24,477 nucleotides of DNA from JAMCXS01 sp964459065 (GCA_964459065.1 CAYWMN010000024.1:1-24477); one strand, 5' to 3'; positions 6,687 through 15,993 are shown, counted from the first letter of the stretch. A program made the numbers and translations. The notes: generated from the sequence alone by a model not told the origin.

Positions 6687-8228
6687 ATGCATATGCTGGA
6701 AGCAACCCTCCATTCCGACCGAAGCCCCCTCGCCAACCTCCTGATTTATGGTGCGGCGGCCGGGCTAGCCGTTCCCCTGGTTTTGTATCCCTGGCCAACC
6801 TTTGCCGTGCTCGGGGGAGGCGCCGGCCTTACGCTTTTAACCCTGGCCATCAAGCGGTGGAGCGGGCTTTGCCTTTGGCAGGCGCTGGCGATGGTCGCGC
6901 TCGCCGGATACTTGATCCTCAATTACGGCTTCGCGAACCTCACCTTCCATGCCGGCGGAATTCCGATCATCGTCGGCCACTCCCTGATGTTTGCAGCCCT
7001 GGGGTTGGCCCTGTTCAAAAGCCGGGGCAAGCTCCTCAACGGATTGCGGGATCCTGCGGCGCTGTGCCTGCTGGCTCTGCTTCCCCTGGCGGTTCTCCAC
7101 CTGCTGGTCGATGTTCCCCGCCACGGCTTGTATGCCGTTCGCGACGCATCGATGTTTCTGGAAACCATCTTCTTCCTCCTGGGCTTGTTCTGGTCGACGC
7201 GGCAACAGGACGCGCGACCGCTGCTCAAGTGGCTTCTGTTCATCTACATCGGATGCATGCTTTACGGGATGACGTTCCCCTGGGGAGACGCCATCCAGAA
7301 CTGGTCGCCGGTCTCGGGCATTTTTCTCAAGATTCCCGTTATCGGGTACTACTGGGGCATGGCTGTGCAGCTGCTGGTCGGAGCGCTGTTTGTCATCTGC
7401 CTGGCCCGGTTCGTGGTGAGATGGCCCGCCTGGGTTCTCATGCTGCTGGCCTGCGCACAGATTTTTGGGCTGGCGATTCAGCAGGCCCGCGCCATGTACC
7501 TGGGACTCTTCCTTTCCATGTTGGCGCTCCTGTTTCTGGGAGAACTTAAGAAGTTTTTGAAGCTCGCCTCGATACTTGGAGCGGGCCTGGTGATCGTCGT
7601 GTTCCTGTCTTCAGTCGCCAATGTCCGCATTCAAGGCCGGATCGGGCCGGTCAACGATAAATTCCTTGAAGAGCACTTCCTCAGCCTGCTGGGCCGCCAC
7701 AACACTCCCGCCATCGGCTCCATCTACGACCGCGAGGGGTGGTATGAACAGACCAAGCACCGCATTGAAAAACACGGCGCGATGGCGCTCGCCGTGGGCG
7801 AGGGGTTTGGGTTTCCTTTAATCGACTTTGAAACACCGACGGGCGTCGCGGTTCGGCAGCCGCACAACTCCAATCTCACCGTGTTGTTAAGGCTCGGGTT
7901 ACTGGGCATAGGATTCTGGATTGCCTTCAACTTGATCTTGCTGACGCGATTCCTGAAAGCTCTTAGAAACAGGCGTTCCATGGACCCCTTCTCAAGGAAC
8001 CTCGCCATTTGGTTTTTCCTCTTCTACATGCTTTTGTTCCTGGAATGGAGCGTGCAGCCCGGCCTTGAATTTTCTGCCGGCGCCATCACGTTCTACATGC
8101 TCGCCGGGTTTGGAATGGGAATGCTCCGCCGGCAAAGCGAACAAGCCGCGGCCAGCCAGCCCCTCAAGGTCAACGTTTACCAGGAAGGGCACTTGGCCAA
8201 ACCAGCCGTTCCGGAACTGGTTGATTAA
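6687..8228 (+). CDS. Wzy/O-antigen ligase-like polysaccharide polymerase
   Basis: A 513-residue integral membrane protein with about ten to twelve hydrophobic segments and one larger periplasmic loop near residues 310-400. The loop ends with PHNSNLTVLLRLGLLGIGFW, the typical Wzy_C/O-antigen-ligase feature (His-Asn followed by a hydrophobic helix with LGLLG). Such proteins polymerise or transfer lipid-linked glycan units on the outer face of the inner membrane. ATG 6687 is followed two codons later by another ATG at 6693; the ribosome binding site (AATAGGA) is modest. The C-terminal 30 residues are hydrophilic and cytoplasmic-like. Polymerase and ligase cannot be told apart by motif alone. Polymerase is favoured because the operon carries flippases and no lipid A genes. 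Confidence 0.84.
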   Translation: MHMLEATLHSDRSPLANLLIYGAAAGLAVPLVLYPWPTFAVLGGGAGLTLLTLAIKRWSGLCLWQALAMVALAGYLILNYGFANLTFHAGGIPIIVGHSLMFAALGLALFKSRGKLLNGLRDPAALCLLALLPLAVLHLLVDVPRHGLYAVRDASMFLETIFFLLGLFWSTRQQDARPLLKWLLFIYIGCMLYGMTFPWGDAIQNWSPVSGIFLKIPVIGYYWGMAVQLLVGALFVICLARFVVRWPAWVLMLLACAQIFGLAIQQARAMYLGLFLSMLALLFLGELKKFLKLASILGAGLVIVVFLSSVANVRIQGRIGPVNDKFLEEHFLSLLGRHNTPAIGSIYDREGWYEQTKHRIEKHGAMALAVGEGFGFPLIDFETPTGVAVRQPHNSNLTVLLRLGLLGIGFWIAFNLILLTRFLKALRNRRSMDPFSRNLAIWFFLFYMLLFLEWSVQPGLEFSAGAITFYMLAGFGMGMLRRQSEQAAASQPLKVNVYQEGHLAKPAVPELVD

Positions 8229-8324
8229 GCCCCGGCGGCGGACCGGACCGAAGACGGCCGCTTAGGCTTTCGAGCGCCGCCATCGGGTCGAAGCGGCGCC
8301 CACACTAGCGCGGAGATAGCTCAA

Positions 8325-9119
8325 GTGCAAACAACCATGCAAAAACCAAGAGTTGTGACAACAAGCTGGGACGACGGCTACGTCAAGGATCTCAAGCTCG
8401 CGGAACGGCTCGCTTCAAAGGGCCTGGCGGGAACTTTCTATATTCCCTTCCACGGGGTTGGCGGCCGCAGCGTGCTTCAAGCAGCGGAGATCAGAAACCT
8501 GGAGGCCCAAGGCTTTGAAATCGGCGCGCACGGATACAGTCACCGAATTCTGACGGAGCTGCCTCTCCCGGAACTCGATGAGGATGTCACGCGGTCGATC
8601 GAGACTCTTGAGCAGATCCTGAGCAGCAAGGTTCACATGTTCTGCTACCCGAACGGCCGCTTCAATCAGAACGTTCTCCGCATTCTGAAAGGAACCGAAC
8701 TCAAGGGAAGCCGCACCACCCGCATGCTTCATACCAACACGGATTTCAAACCCTTTGAAATGCCCGTCACTCTGCAAGCTTATCCCCACACGGCGATGGC
8801 TTATTTCAGGAATCTTGCCAGAGCCGGAAATGCCCGTGCTTTATGGCGGCACATGCCCACAATTTGGTCATCGAACAATTGGGTTGATTTGGGACGAACT
8901 CTTTTTGATCAGGTGATGCGCGAAGGCGGCGTGTGGCACCTTTACGGGCACTCCTGGGAAATCGAAGAGTTGGGCCTATGGCAGGCTCTCGAAGAAATGT
9001 TGGATTACGTCTCAAACTGCCGGGAGGTTCTTTATCTTTCAAACAGCACGCTTGCCAATCATTTTTATCCCACACAAACCTCTGCCTCCCAGAAAGGGAT
9101 GGTCTTTACAAAATCATGA
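8325..9119 (+). CDS. Polysaccharide deacetylase (NodB homology domain, CE4-like)
   Basis: A 264-residue NodB-type protein: motif 1 is TTSWDDGY (Asp16/Asp17, catalytic base and metal ligand), motif 2 is GAHGYSH (His69 and His73, metal ligands), and motif 3 is CYPNGRFN around residue 109. CE4 enzymes remove N- or O-acetyl groups from sugars using a divalent metal. No signal peptide is visible, so it may act in the cytoplasm on a precursor or be exported by an unseen route. GTG 8325 lies nine nt after GGAG; an ATG at 8337 is the alternative. The stop overlaps the ATG of the next gene (ATGA), so the deacetylase and the first GT4 are coupled. With the DegT aminotransferase and acyltransferases, it points to an amino-sugar-containing polymer. 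Confidence 0.88.
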   Translation: MQTTMQKPRVVTTSWDDGYVKDLKLAERLASKGLAGTFYIPFHGVGGRSVLQAAEIRNLEAQGFEIGAHGYSHRILTELPLPELDEDVTRSIETLEQILSSKVHMFCYPNGRFNQNVLRILKGTELKGSRTTRMLHTNTDFKPFEMPVTLQAYPHTAMAYFRNLARAGNARALWRHMPTIWSSNNWVDLGRTLFDQVMREGGVWHLYGHSWEIEELGLWQALEEMLDYVSNCREVLYLSNSTLANHFYPTQTSASQKGMVFTKS

Positions 9120-10375
9120 AAATCGCCTTCATTCACAACGCGTATCAGCAACGAGGAGGTGAGGACTCGGTTCTCCAGGCCGAGGCGCGGCTCCTTAAGA
9201 CGGCCGGACATACGGTGGTTCAATATCTCCGGGACAACAACGAGATTTCAGAATATCGCCCGCTGCAAACCTTGACCCTTCCCTTACGGTCGGTTTGGGC
9301 CTGGGATAGTTACCGAAATCTCAGAATATTCCTGAAAAAAGAAAAACCTGACATCGTCCACTGCCACAACACATTCCCGCTCATATCCCCGACTGCCTAT
9401 TACGCGTGCCGGAAAACTGGAATTCCAGTCATTCAAACCTTGCACAACTATCGCCTGGTCTGCCCATCAGCAACCCTCTTCCGCGACAGGCACCTGTGCG
9501 AGACGTGCATGGGCAAAACCATTCCCTGGAATGGCGTTGCCAACGCCTGCTACCGGAACAGCTATGCCGCCAGTGCTGCGGTCGCAAGTCTGCTGGGAGT
9601 TCACCGGGCCCTGCGGACCTGGAAAACCAAGGTGAACGCTTTTATTGCACCGTCGGAATTCACCAAGTCGAAGCTGGTTGAAGGCGGCGTGCCAGGGTGG
9701 AAGATTTTCGTCAAGCCCAACTTCGTTTACCCCAACCACAATGGGGGTACGGGTTCGGCGCTCAATGGCGAATACGCGCTTTTCATCGGAAGGCTCGTCG
9801 AGGAAAAAGGGCTGCGCACGATGCTGAGGGGGTGGAAACTCCTTGAGAACCAGATCCCTCTGCGAATTGTGGGCGACGGTCCCTTGCGGAAGGAACTGGA
9901 AGCGATGGCAAGCGATCTGCCCGGAGTCCATTTCCTGGGGTCGATAAGTCATGAACAAGTCTTTGAAACCATCCGGCGCGCGCGATTTCTGGTCTTTCCC
10001 AGCGAATGGTACGAACCCTTCGCTTGCACCATCGTCGAATCGTTTGCTTTCGGCGTGCCGGTCATTGCTTCACGGCTGGGCGCCATGGAGCAGACGGTTC
10101 AGGATCATTATTCCGGGCTCCACTTCAGTCCCGGCGACGCCGGAGATTTGGCCTCCAAGATTGCCTGGGCATGGGATCACCCGGAACAGATGAGCGTCAT
10201 GGGCCGCAACGCCAAAAACGAGTATCAAACCAAGTATTCACCCCAGCGCAACTACGAACTGCTCATGGATATTTACAACCGAGTATTAACAGACAGCGTC
10301 AACCGCCCCAACGACGGCGGTTCTCGAGCCAGGCAAGAGGCGCCGGACGTCGCCGAACAGGTGAGGGTTCGATGA
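9116..10375 (+). CDS. Glycosyltransferase family 4, tandem copy 1
   Basis: A 419-residue GT-B glycosyltransferase. The N-terminal acceptor domain opens with KIAFIHNAYQQRGGEDSVL and contains VHCHNTFPLISP. The linker holds LHNYRLVCPSATL and a Cys cluster (VCP, LCETC, ACY) typical of this GT4 subgroup. The donor domain has FIGRLVEEKGL, VGDGPLRKEL and the EX7E pair in YEPFACTIVESFAFG. It should transfer a nucleotide-sugar unit to the growing lipid-linked oligosaccharide on the cytoplasmic side with retention of configuration; the sugar is unknown. ATG 9116 overlaps the upstream stop, and the stop at 10373-10375 overlaps the ATG of copy 2, so the deacetylase and both glycosyltransferases form a coupled trio. 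The two GT4 proteins are clear tandem paralogues. Confidence 0.92.
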   Translation: MKIAFIHNAYQQRGGEDSVLQAEARLLKTAGHTVVQYLRDNNEISEYRPLQTLTLPLRSVWAWDSYRNLRIFLKKEKPDIVHCHNTFPLISPTAYYACRKTGIPVIQTLHNYRLVCPSATLFRDRHLCETCMGKTIPWNGVANACYRNSYAASAAVASLLGVHRALRTWKTKVNAFIAPSEFTKSKLVEGGVPGWKIFVKPNFVYPNHNGGTGSALNGEYALFIGRLVEEKGLRTMLRGWKLLENQIPLRIVGDGPLRKELEAMASDLPGVHFLGSISHEQVFETIRRARFLVFPSEWYEPFACTIVESFAFGVPVIASRLGAMEQTVQDHYSGLHFSPGDAGDLASKIAWAWDHPEQMSVMGRNAKNEYQTKYSPQRNYELLMDIYNRVLTDSVNRPNDGGSRARQEAPDVAEQVRVR

Positions 10376-11553
10376 AAATTCTTCTGGTCCACAACTCCTA
10401 CCAGAGGCCCGGTGGCGAGGACGTCGTCTTTGAGCAGGAACGGAAACTGCTGGCCTCAGCCGGACATGAGGTTCTGGCCTACCGCCGCAGTAATCTGGAA
10501 ATCCGCGAATACAACATCCTGCAGCGCCTGGCCCTGGCTGGACAGGTTGTTTGGGCGCCACCGTCGCACAATGGTTTGCAGAAGCTGCTTCGAGGCACGC
10601 GGCCCGACCTGGTTCATGTCCACAACACCTTCCCGCTGGTCTCGCCCTCCATCTACTGGATGAGCAAGCAGGCGGGAATCCCGGTGGTGCAAACGCTTCA
10701 CAACTACAGGCTCCTGTGCCCGGCGGCCGCATTGTACCGGGACGGACATGTATGTGAAGAATGCCTCGATCACACCCTTTGGCGCAGTCTTTGCCACGGC
10801 TGCTATCACAACTCCCGGCTGACGACGGCGCCGGTTGCCCTGATGCTGGCCGTCCACCGCCAACTGCGGACCTGGACCAAGATGGTGGACCGTTACATCG
10901 CCCTTTCGCAATTCGCCAAAGAGAAGTTCATTAAAAGCGGCATTCCGGCGGAAAAAATCCAGGTCAAACCGAACTTCCTTTACACGGATCCCGGGCCCCG
11001 CGCCCCCGAAGGTTCCTACGCGTTATATGCGGGCTGTATTACCCGCGAAAAGGGCCTGTCGGTTGTAGCCGCCGCCTGGCAACGGCTTAAGGTCCCGATT
11101 CCACTGCAAGTTGTCGGCGATGGTCCTTATCTCGATCCCCTGCGGCGCGAGCTATCGAAGAACGGGCACTCCAGGATCTGCTTCAAGGGACATCTGCACC
11201 ATGAAGAAGTGCTCACAGCCATGAAAGAGGCTCGCTTCCTCATTTTTCCAAGCCAATATTTTGAAAACTTTCCAATGACGCTGGTCGAATCCTTTGCCGC
11301 GGGGACTCCGGTCATTGCTTCGCGGCTGGGCGCCGTCCGGGAAATTGTTGAAGAAGGGCGCAACGGCCTTCTGTTCACCCCGGGTGATCCCGGCGATTTA
11401 GCCGATAAGGTTGAATGGGCCTGGACGCACCCCCGCGAAATGTCGGAAATGGGCCGCGCCGCCCGCTCCGAATATGAGACCAAATACACCGCCCGGCGCA
11501 ACTACTCTTTGCTGATACAAATTTACGCAGGCGTTCTACCTCAGACGGCCTGA
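10372..11553 (+). CDS. Glycosyltransferase family 4, tandem copy 2
   Basis: A 393-residue GT-B enzyme paralogous to copy 1: KILLVHNSYQRPGGEDVVF at the N-terminus, HVHNTFPLVSP, LHNYRLLCPAAAL, the same Cys cluster (LCP, VCEECL, LCHGCY), VVGDGPY and an EX7E pair in FENFPMTLVESFAAG. The start overlaps the stop of copy 1 (ATGA); the open frame continues upstream, but that part only shadows copy 1. Some stretches are nearly identical at DNA level: the 24 nt encoding VIASRLGA differ by one base between copies (10061-10084 and 11311-11334). This suggests strong constraint or gene conversion. The two enzymes probably add successive sugars with related linkages. Confidence 0.92.
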   Translation: MKILLVHNSYQRPGGEDVVFEQERKLLASAGHEVLAYRRSNLEIREYNILQRLALAGQVVWAPPSHNGLQKLLRGTRPDLVHVHNTFPLVSPSIYWMSKQAGIPVVQTLHNYRLLCPAAALYRDGHVCEECLDHTLWRSLCHGCYHNSRLTTAPVALMLAVHRQLRTWTKMVDRYIALSQFAKEKFIKSGIPAEKIQVKPNFLYTDPGPRAPEGSYALYAGCITREKGLSVVAAAWQRLKVPIPLQVVGDGPYLDPLRRELSKNGHSRICFKGHLHHEEVLTAMKEARFLIFPSQYFENFPMTLVESFAAGTPVIASRLGAVREIVEEGRNGLLFTPGDPGDLADKVEWAWTHPREMSEMGRAARSEYETKYTARRNYSLLIQIYAGVLPQTA

Positions 11554-11603
11554 AGCAATCCTCTCCGGGCCTTCAGCCTGCAGCTTCAAGAAGGAGGTGG
11601 ATC

Positions 11604-12395
11604 ATGGGACATGTCCTGGCAGCGGAAACACCGCTCGCTTCCCGAAACTGTTTCAAGGTGCTGGGCGTCCAGGTTGACGCCGTTCAGATCCCGGACGTTG
11701 TGGCTCGAATGGAAGGCTGGATCGAGCAGCGGGCGCAGGGCCGCTACATCGCCGTGACCGGCATGCATGGCGTCACCGAAGCCCAGCATGACAGCGAATT
11801 CAAGAAAATCCTGAATTCCGCGCACCTTGTGGTTCCCGACGGAATGCCGCTGGTATGGCTCGGCTGCCATGCGGGCTACTCGTTAAGGCGCCGGGTCTAC
11901 GGCCCGGAAATGCTGGAGACCTTTTGCCGCCAAACGGGCTCAAAATACCGGCATTTCTTCTACGGAGGCGCGGAGGGCGTTGCCGAGCATCTGGCCGGGC
12001 TGCTTCACTGGCAATACGACATCCGGGTGGCCGGCACTTATTCACCGCCTTTCCGTCCGCTTACCCCGGAAGAGGACCGGCAGGTCACCAGAATGATCTG
12101 GAAAAGCGACGCGGATATTTTGTGGGTCGGCCTGAGCACGCCCAAGCAGGAACGGTGGATGCATCAATACCGCGACCGCCTGAACGTCCCGGTGCTGGCC
12201 GGCGTGGGAGCGGCTTTTGACCTGGTAACGCGCCGCGTCAAGCAGGCGCCGCCGTGGATGCAGGAAAACGGGCTGGAGTGGCTCTTCCGGCTGACACAGG
12301 AGCCCCAAAGGCTCTGGCGGCGCTACCTCGTTTACGGCTCGGAGTTTGTATGGAACGTCATCCTGGAGTTGTCTAGGATGAAGAATTTTGGTTAA
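11604..12395 (+). CDS. WecG/TagA/CpsF family glycosyltransferase (GT26)
   Basis: A 263-residue protein with the full family pattern: FKVLGVQVDAVQIPDVV at the N-terminus, ITVTGMHG-like strand (IAVTGMHGV), VVPDGMPLVWLG (Asp79-Gly80 region, proposed catalytic Asp), GGAEGVAEHL, LWVGLSTPKQERWM, and the C-terminal APPWMQENGLEWLFRLTQEP followed by an Arg-rich tail that attaches to the membrane in related enzymes. Members transfer ManNAcA, ManNAc, glucose or similar to a lipid-linked sugar, usually the second committed step of repeat-unit assembly. The start at 11604 has a textbook AAGGAGGTG site. No initiating PHPT/PNPT transferase is in view, so it must lie upstream or elsewhere. Confidence 0.93.
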   Translation: MGHVLAAETPLASRNCFKVLGVQVDAVQIPDVVARMEGWIEQRAQGRYIAVTGMHGVTEAQHDSEFKKILNSAHLVVPDGMPLVWLGCHAGYSLRRRVYGPEMLETFCRQTGSKYRHFFYGGAEGVAEHLAGLLHWQYDIRVAGTYSPPFRPLTPEEDRQVTRMIWKSDADILWVGLSTPKQERWMHQYRDRLNVPVLAGVGAAFDLVTRRVKQAPPWMQENGLEWLFRLTQEPQRLWRRYLVYGSEFVWNVILELSRMKNFG

Positions 12396-12418
12396 CGCTC
12401 ACACACGGAGGACATACC

Positions 12419-13435
12419 ATGGATTGGAAAACACGAAAGGTATTGGTGACCGGCGGCGCGTCTTTCATCGGTTCGCATCTGGTCGACGCGCTCGTCAAAC
12501 GCGGGGCCAAGGTACGGGTTGCGGACGATCTCAGCAGCGGCCGTCTGGGGAACATCCAGGGCCATATTGATGCCGGAGAAATCGAGTTCATCCAGGTTGA
12601 TCTCCGCGAACCCGGCGCGGCGGATTCGGCGGTCAACGGTTCCAACGTCGTCTTTCACCTGGCGGCTGATCATGGCGGCCGGGGATACGTCGATCTCCAT
12701 CAAGCCGCCTGTTCAACCAACCTGATGCTGGATGGGCTGATTTTTTCAGCCTGCTACAAAGCGCGCGTGGAAAAAGTGGTCTACGCCTCATCGGGATGCG
12801 TCTATCCCAATCATCTGCAGACCGACCCCAACGAAATCCTCTATTTAACCGAGGACATGGTGGGGCCGCCCTATGACGCCGACAACCTGTATGGGTGGGC
12901 CAAGCTGATGGCGGAGATGACGCTGCGCGCCTATTACCAGGACTGGGGAATGAAATCCGCCTGCTGCCGCTATTTCACCGTCTACGGGCCGCGCGGCGTG
13001 GAAAACCATGCCGTCATCGCCATGATCGCGCGAGCCTTTGTGGGCCAGGATCCCTTTGTGGTGTGGGGAACCGGCGAGCAGATCCGCAACTGGACCTACG
13101 TCACCGACATCGTCGAGGGAACCATCCTGGCGGCCGAAAAGGTTGACGACGGCGCCGGGATCAATCTGGGAACGATGGAACGCATCAAGGTGATCGATGC
13201 AGCGCGGGAGGTCTTGCGCTACACGGGCCGGCAAGCCCGCTTGGAACCGGATCCCAGCAAGCCCACGGGTCCTTACAATCGCGTTGCCGACAATAATCTG
13301 GCCAAACAACGACTGGGTTGGGAGCCGGAAGTCATGTTTCATGACGGCCTCCATCGCACCATCGACTGGTACTTTAGAACCCACAAAGCTCCTGACGTCA
13401 CCCATTCACTCGACCTGATGCTCACCGAACGGTAG
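12419..13435 (+). CDS. NAD(P)-dependent sugar epimerase/dehydratase (extended SDR)
   Basis: A 338-residue extended short-chain dehydrogenase. The nucleotide-binding GxxGxxG site is TGGASFIGSHL (11-21), followed by acidic residues of VADDLSSG (34-41) that favour NAD. The catalytic Ser region is YASSGCVYP (122-130), and the Tyr-x3-Lys pair is in YGWAKLMAE (Tyr158, Lys162). The C-terminal substrate domain contains YFTVYGPRG and RNWTYVTDIVEG, seen in UDP-glucose 4-epimerase and GDP-mannose epimerase relatives. It converts one nucleotide sugar into another for the GT4/GT26 enzymes; the exact sugar cannot be assigned. ATG 12419 follows GGAGGA at good spacing. Confidence 0.9.
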   Translation: MDWKTRKVLVTGGASFIGSHLVDALVKRGAKVRVADDLSSGRLGNIQGHIDAGEIEFIQVDLREPGAADSAVNGSNVVFHLAADHGGRGYVDLHQAACSTNLMLDGLIFSACYKARVEKVVYASSGCVYPNHLQTDPNEILYLTEDMVGPPYDADNLYGWAKLMAEMTLRAYYQDWGMKSACCRYFTVYGPRGVENHAVIAMIARAFVGQDPFVVWGTGEQIRNWTYVTDIVEGTILAAEKVDDGAGINLGTMERIKVIDAAREVLRYTGRQARLEPDPSKPTGPYNRVADNNLAKQRLGWEPEVMFHDGLHRTIDWYFRTHKAPDVTHSLDLMLTER

Positions 13436-13508
13436 CGGGAGGGTCCGTACCCGCTTTCTGATCAAACCAGGAGCGCCCGGGCAAAGCTCCGCCTCCATCG
13501 AGGGACGC

Positions 13509-14783
13509 ATGCCGGTTGCGGCAAAAAGCCCACCCGTTTCCGCACCGCTGGAACTTTCAGCCCAGGGGGAGTGGTGCGGCATCGAGTGGATTGACAAACA
13601 CGCGGAACAGTGGAAATCACTTTGCGCGGAAGGTCCGTGCAACCAGCCGTTCTTCCGGCCGGAGTGGATTGCCTCATCCTTGAGAGCCTTTGCACCCGGC
13701 CGGCCGGTCCTGATGGTGACGGTTTGGAACAGGGGGCGTTTGCGGGCGGTGCTGCCGCTGCTGAAACAGAGAGCCTTTGCGTGGGGCGGCCTGCCCTTCA
13801 CAAAGCTCCGCGGCGCCGCCAACGTCCACTCCTGCCGGTTTGACGTCATCCATGGAGCGGGCGCCGACGCCGGGCCGGCCGTTCGGGCGGTGTGGCGCTA
13901 TCTCAAGGCATTGCCGGACTGGGACGTGATCGAGCTTCCGGACGTTCCCGCCGGAGGCGCCGGCGAACAACTCCTGAAGGCGGCCGCGGATGAGGGCTTC
14001 CCTTCGTGCCGATGCGAATCAAAGTGGAGCCCGTTTGTTGATCTCCGCGGCCAGAACCCCAGCGCGGGTTTCTCTCAGTTCGGTCGAAAATCCCATTTCA
14101 GGCACAGCTTGAGACGGTGGCAACGAAGAATGGAGGAAAACGGCGGACCCTTATCCCTGCGGAAAGTCCGCCTCGCCGACCCGGACAGCCTGGAACAGTT
14201 CTACCAGCTGGAAAAAAGCGGCTGGAAAGGCAGAAAGGCAACGGCGATCGCTTGCGGTAAGGAAGAGCGCTCCTTCTACGATCTGATCGCGAAATCGGCG
14301 GCGGATTCGGGGCACCTCGCGCTCTACTTTCTCGACCAGGGAAACAACACCGTTGCGGCCCATTTCGGGCTCGCCTATCAGCAACGATATTATCCCCTCA
14401 AGATTGCCTACGACGCGACCTACGCCCAATATGGCCCCGGTCATCTGCTGGTGGCAGCAGTGTTGCAGGATTGCGTGCAACGGGGCATGACGGGTTTGGA
14501 TTTTTTGGGGCAATCCGAAGCCTGGAAGGCAGAGTGGGCCTCTGAAAGTCTTCCTCATGCACACTGCTATGTGTTCCGGAAAACCCTGACGGGCCGCATC
14601 CTTCAAGCCATCACTCAGCAGGAGCATCGCCTCTGGATGAGCGTCCGCAAATATGGCCACCGGTTGGTCAACGCAAAGCTTAACTACATCGCAAAAGTAA
14701 GGAACGCGCGCAAAATCCCGGACGGGGCTCGCAAAACAGACCATGAAATCCCAAACCGAAAACAAAATAAGGACACCGCATGA
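13509..14783 (+). CDS. CelD/BcsL-type GNAT acyltransferase
   Basis: A 424-residue protein with the double-GNAT architecture of CelD-like acyltransferases: an N-terminal FFRPEWIASSLRAF and VTVWNRGRLRAVLPLL block, a central SHFRHSLRRWQRRMEE helix, and a C-terminal GNAT domain with LALYFLDQGNNTVAAHFGL, YYPLKIAYDATYAQYGPGHL and DFLGQSEAWKAEWASE. Relatives acetylate or otherwise acylate sugars or take part in EPS modification; the acyl donor is not readable. The first 40 residues are variable. The last 41 nt overlap the ATG chosen for the next gene. A second protein of the broader GNAT/FemAB fold lies two genes downstream, so the cluster carries two candidate acyl- or aminoacyl-transfer steps. Confidence 0.84.
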   Translation: MPVAAKSPPVSAPLELSAQGEWCGIEWIDKHAEQWKSLCAEGPCNQPFFRPEWIASSLRAFAPGRPVLMVTVWNRGRLRAVLPLLKQRAFAWGGLPFTKLRGAANVHSCRFDVIHGAGADAGPAVRAVWRYLKALPDWDVIELPDVPAGGAGEQLLKAAADEGFPSCRCESKWSPFVDLRGQNPSAGFSQFGRKSHFRHSLRRWQRRMEENGGPLSLRKVRLADPDSLEQFYQLEKSGWKGRKATAIACGKEERSFYDLIAKSAADSGHLALYFLDQGNNTVAAHFGLAYQQRYYPLKIAYDATYAQYGPGHLLVAAVLQDCVQRGMTGLDFLGQSEAWKAEWASESLPHAHCYVFRKTLTGRILQAITQQEHRLWMSVRKYGHRLVNAKLNYIAKVRNARKIPDGARKTDHEIPNRKQNKDTA

Positions 14784-15993
14784 CAGCGGTCTGTTCGTCC
14801 CGGCGTTTCCGCTCCTACAACCAGCGGCCCTTCTTGGCAGGCAGCGCGCGCCGCAGGTTTATCCTCTTAATAACCCCAACCTTGAATACTTCTACTATGC
14901 CCGCAACGGCATCTACGCGCTGGCCCGAAGCTGGAAGCTGGAAGGACAAGAAGTCCTGTTCCCTTCTTATTTTCATGGAGTGGAACTTGAAGCGCTCCTG
15001 GCTGCCGGCGTGGTGCCCAGATTCTATCCTGTCCACAAAGGCATGCGGGTTGACGCCGAAGAAGTCGAATCGTTAATTACGGCCAAGACCCGCGCCGTCT
15101 ACCTCATCCATTACGTTGGTTTTCCCGGGCCCATCCGGGAAATCGCGGACATTTGCCGCTCCCGCCATCTCCTGCTGGTAGAAGACTGTGCGCTGGCCCT
15201 GCTGTCTCGAACGGGCTCCCTTCCGCTGGGAACGCTTGGCGATGCGGCCATTTTCTGCCTCTATAAATCGCTGCCCCTGCCCAATGGCGGCGCAGTGCTC
15301 GTCCAGGGACCGGGATTGAGCAAGCTTGGCGTCCGCTGCTCTTCACGAGCCTTTTCAGGCGTCGCTTACCTGGCGTCATTGCTTTCAGGCAATTTCAAGT
15401 TTCCCACGGGCGGCCGGACTCACCGGTTTCTGGCTGGACTGCGCCACCAGGTCAAGGCCGCTGCCCAGTCCTTCGGTATCGCCCCAGTGGGCTCCCAGCA
15501 TTTTGACTTATCGCTTGCCAGTGCCGGCATGTCAGGACCGGCCCATTGGATTCTGGCCGCGCAGAACTTCGAGCAGATTATTGAACGGCGCCGCCGCAAT
15601 TACCTGCACCTGCTCAACCGTCTCCGACCTTTCTGCGAGCCGGTTTTTCCCGACATTCCTGCGGGTGTGTGCCCGCTGTTTTTCCCCATCCCCGTGCGGC
15701 AAAAAGAAACCGTCGTGGCGCGGCTGTTTGCAAAGGGAATCCAGGCAGTGAACCTGTGGTCGGCCTACCACCCTCTGGCGCCTCCCGGCCTGTTTCCTGA
15801 AGTCGACGAGTTGCGGCAGAATGTTGTTGAGATTCCATGCCATCAGGGGATAACCGAAAATACCGTTGAACGAATAGCCGATGAGGTGATGACCGTCTTG
15901 AGCGCGGCGAACCGAAACGGCTCTTCGGGCAGGTTCGTCAAAAAACCTCCATCCGTACCGTCCGCTCCAAAGTATTGCCAAAGGGTGCAATAA
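14743..15993 (+). CDS. DegT/DnrJ/EryC1/StrS-family PLP aminotransferase-like protein
   Basis: A 416-residue fold-type I PLP protein. Family signatures are YFYYARNGIYALARSW near the N-terminus, VLFPSYFHGVELEALLAAG, a strand with AVYLIHYVGFPGP, LLVEDCALALLS (PLP-ring Asp), and AIFCLYKSLPLPNGGAVL, where the Lys is the expected Schiff-base residue: its distance to the GG pair matches the usual KxxxxxxGG. The subfamily transfers an amino group from glutamate to a keto sugar, or acts on a non-sugar ketone. ATG 14743 overlaps the previous gene by 41 nt with a poor ribosome binding site. A better-placed ATGA at 14780 is in another frame and opens only an unrelated short frame, so 14743 is kept. Substrate is unknown. 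Confidence 0.83.
   Translation: MKSQTENKIRTPHDSGLFVPAFPLLQPAALLGRQRAPQVYPLNNPNLEYFYYARNGIYALARSWKLEGQEVLFPSYFHGVELEALLAAGVVPRFYPVHKGMRVDAEEVESLITAKTRAVYLIHYVGFPGPIREIADICRSRHLLLVEDCALALLSRTGSLPLGTLGDAAIFCLYKSLPLPNGGAVLVQGPGLSKLGVRCSSRAFSGVAYLASLLSGNFKFPTGGRTHRFLAGLRHQVKAAAQSFGIAPVGSQHFDLSLASAGMSGPAHWILAAQNFEQIIERRRRNYLHLLNRLRPFCEPVFPDIPAGVCPLFFPIPVRQKETVVARLFAKGIQAVNLWSAYHPLAPPGLFPEVDELRQNVVEIPCHQGITENTVERIADEVMTVLSAANRNGSSGRFVKKPPSVPSAPKYCQRVQ

Noticed and set aside
14151..14765. 204-codon open frame antisense to the CelD-type gene
   Set aside because: Shadow of a well-supported gene, with no motif or ribosome binding site.
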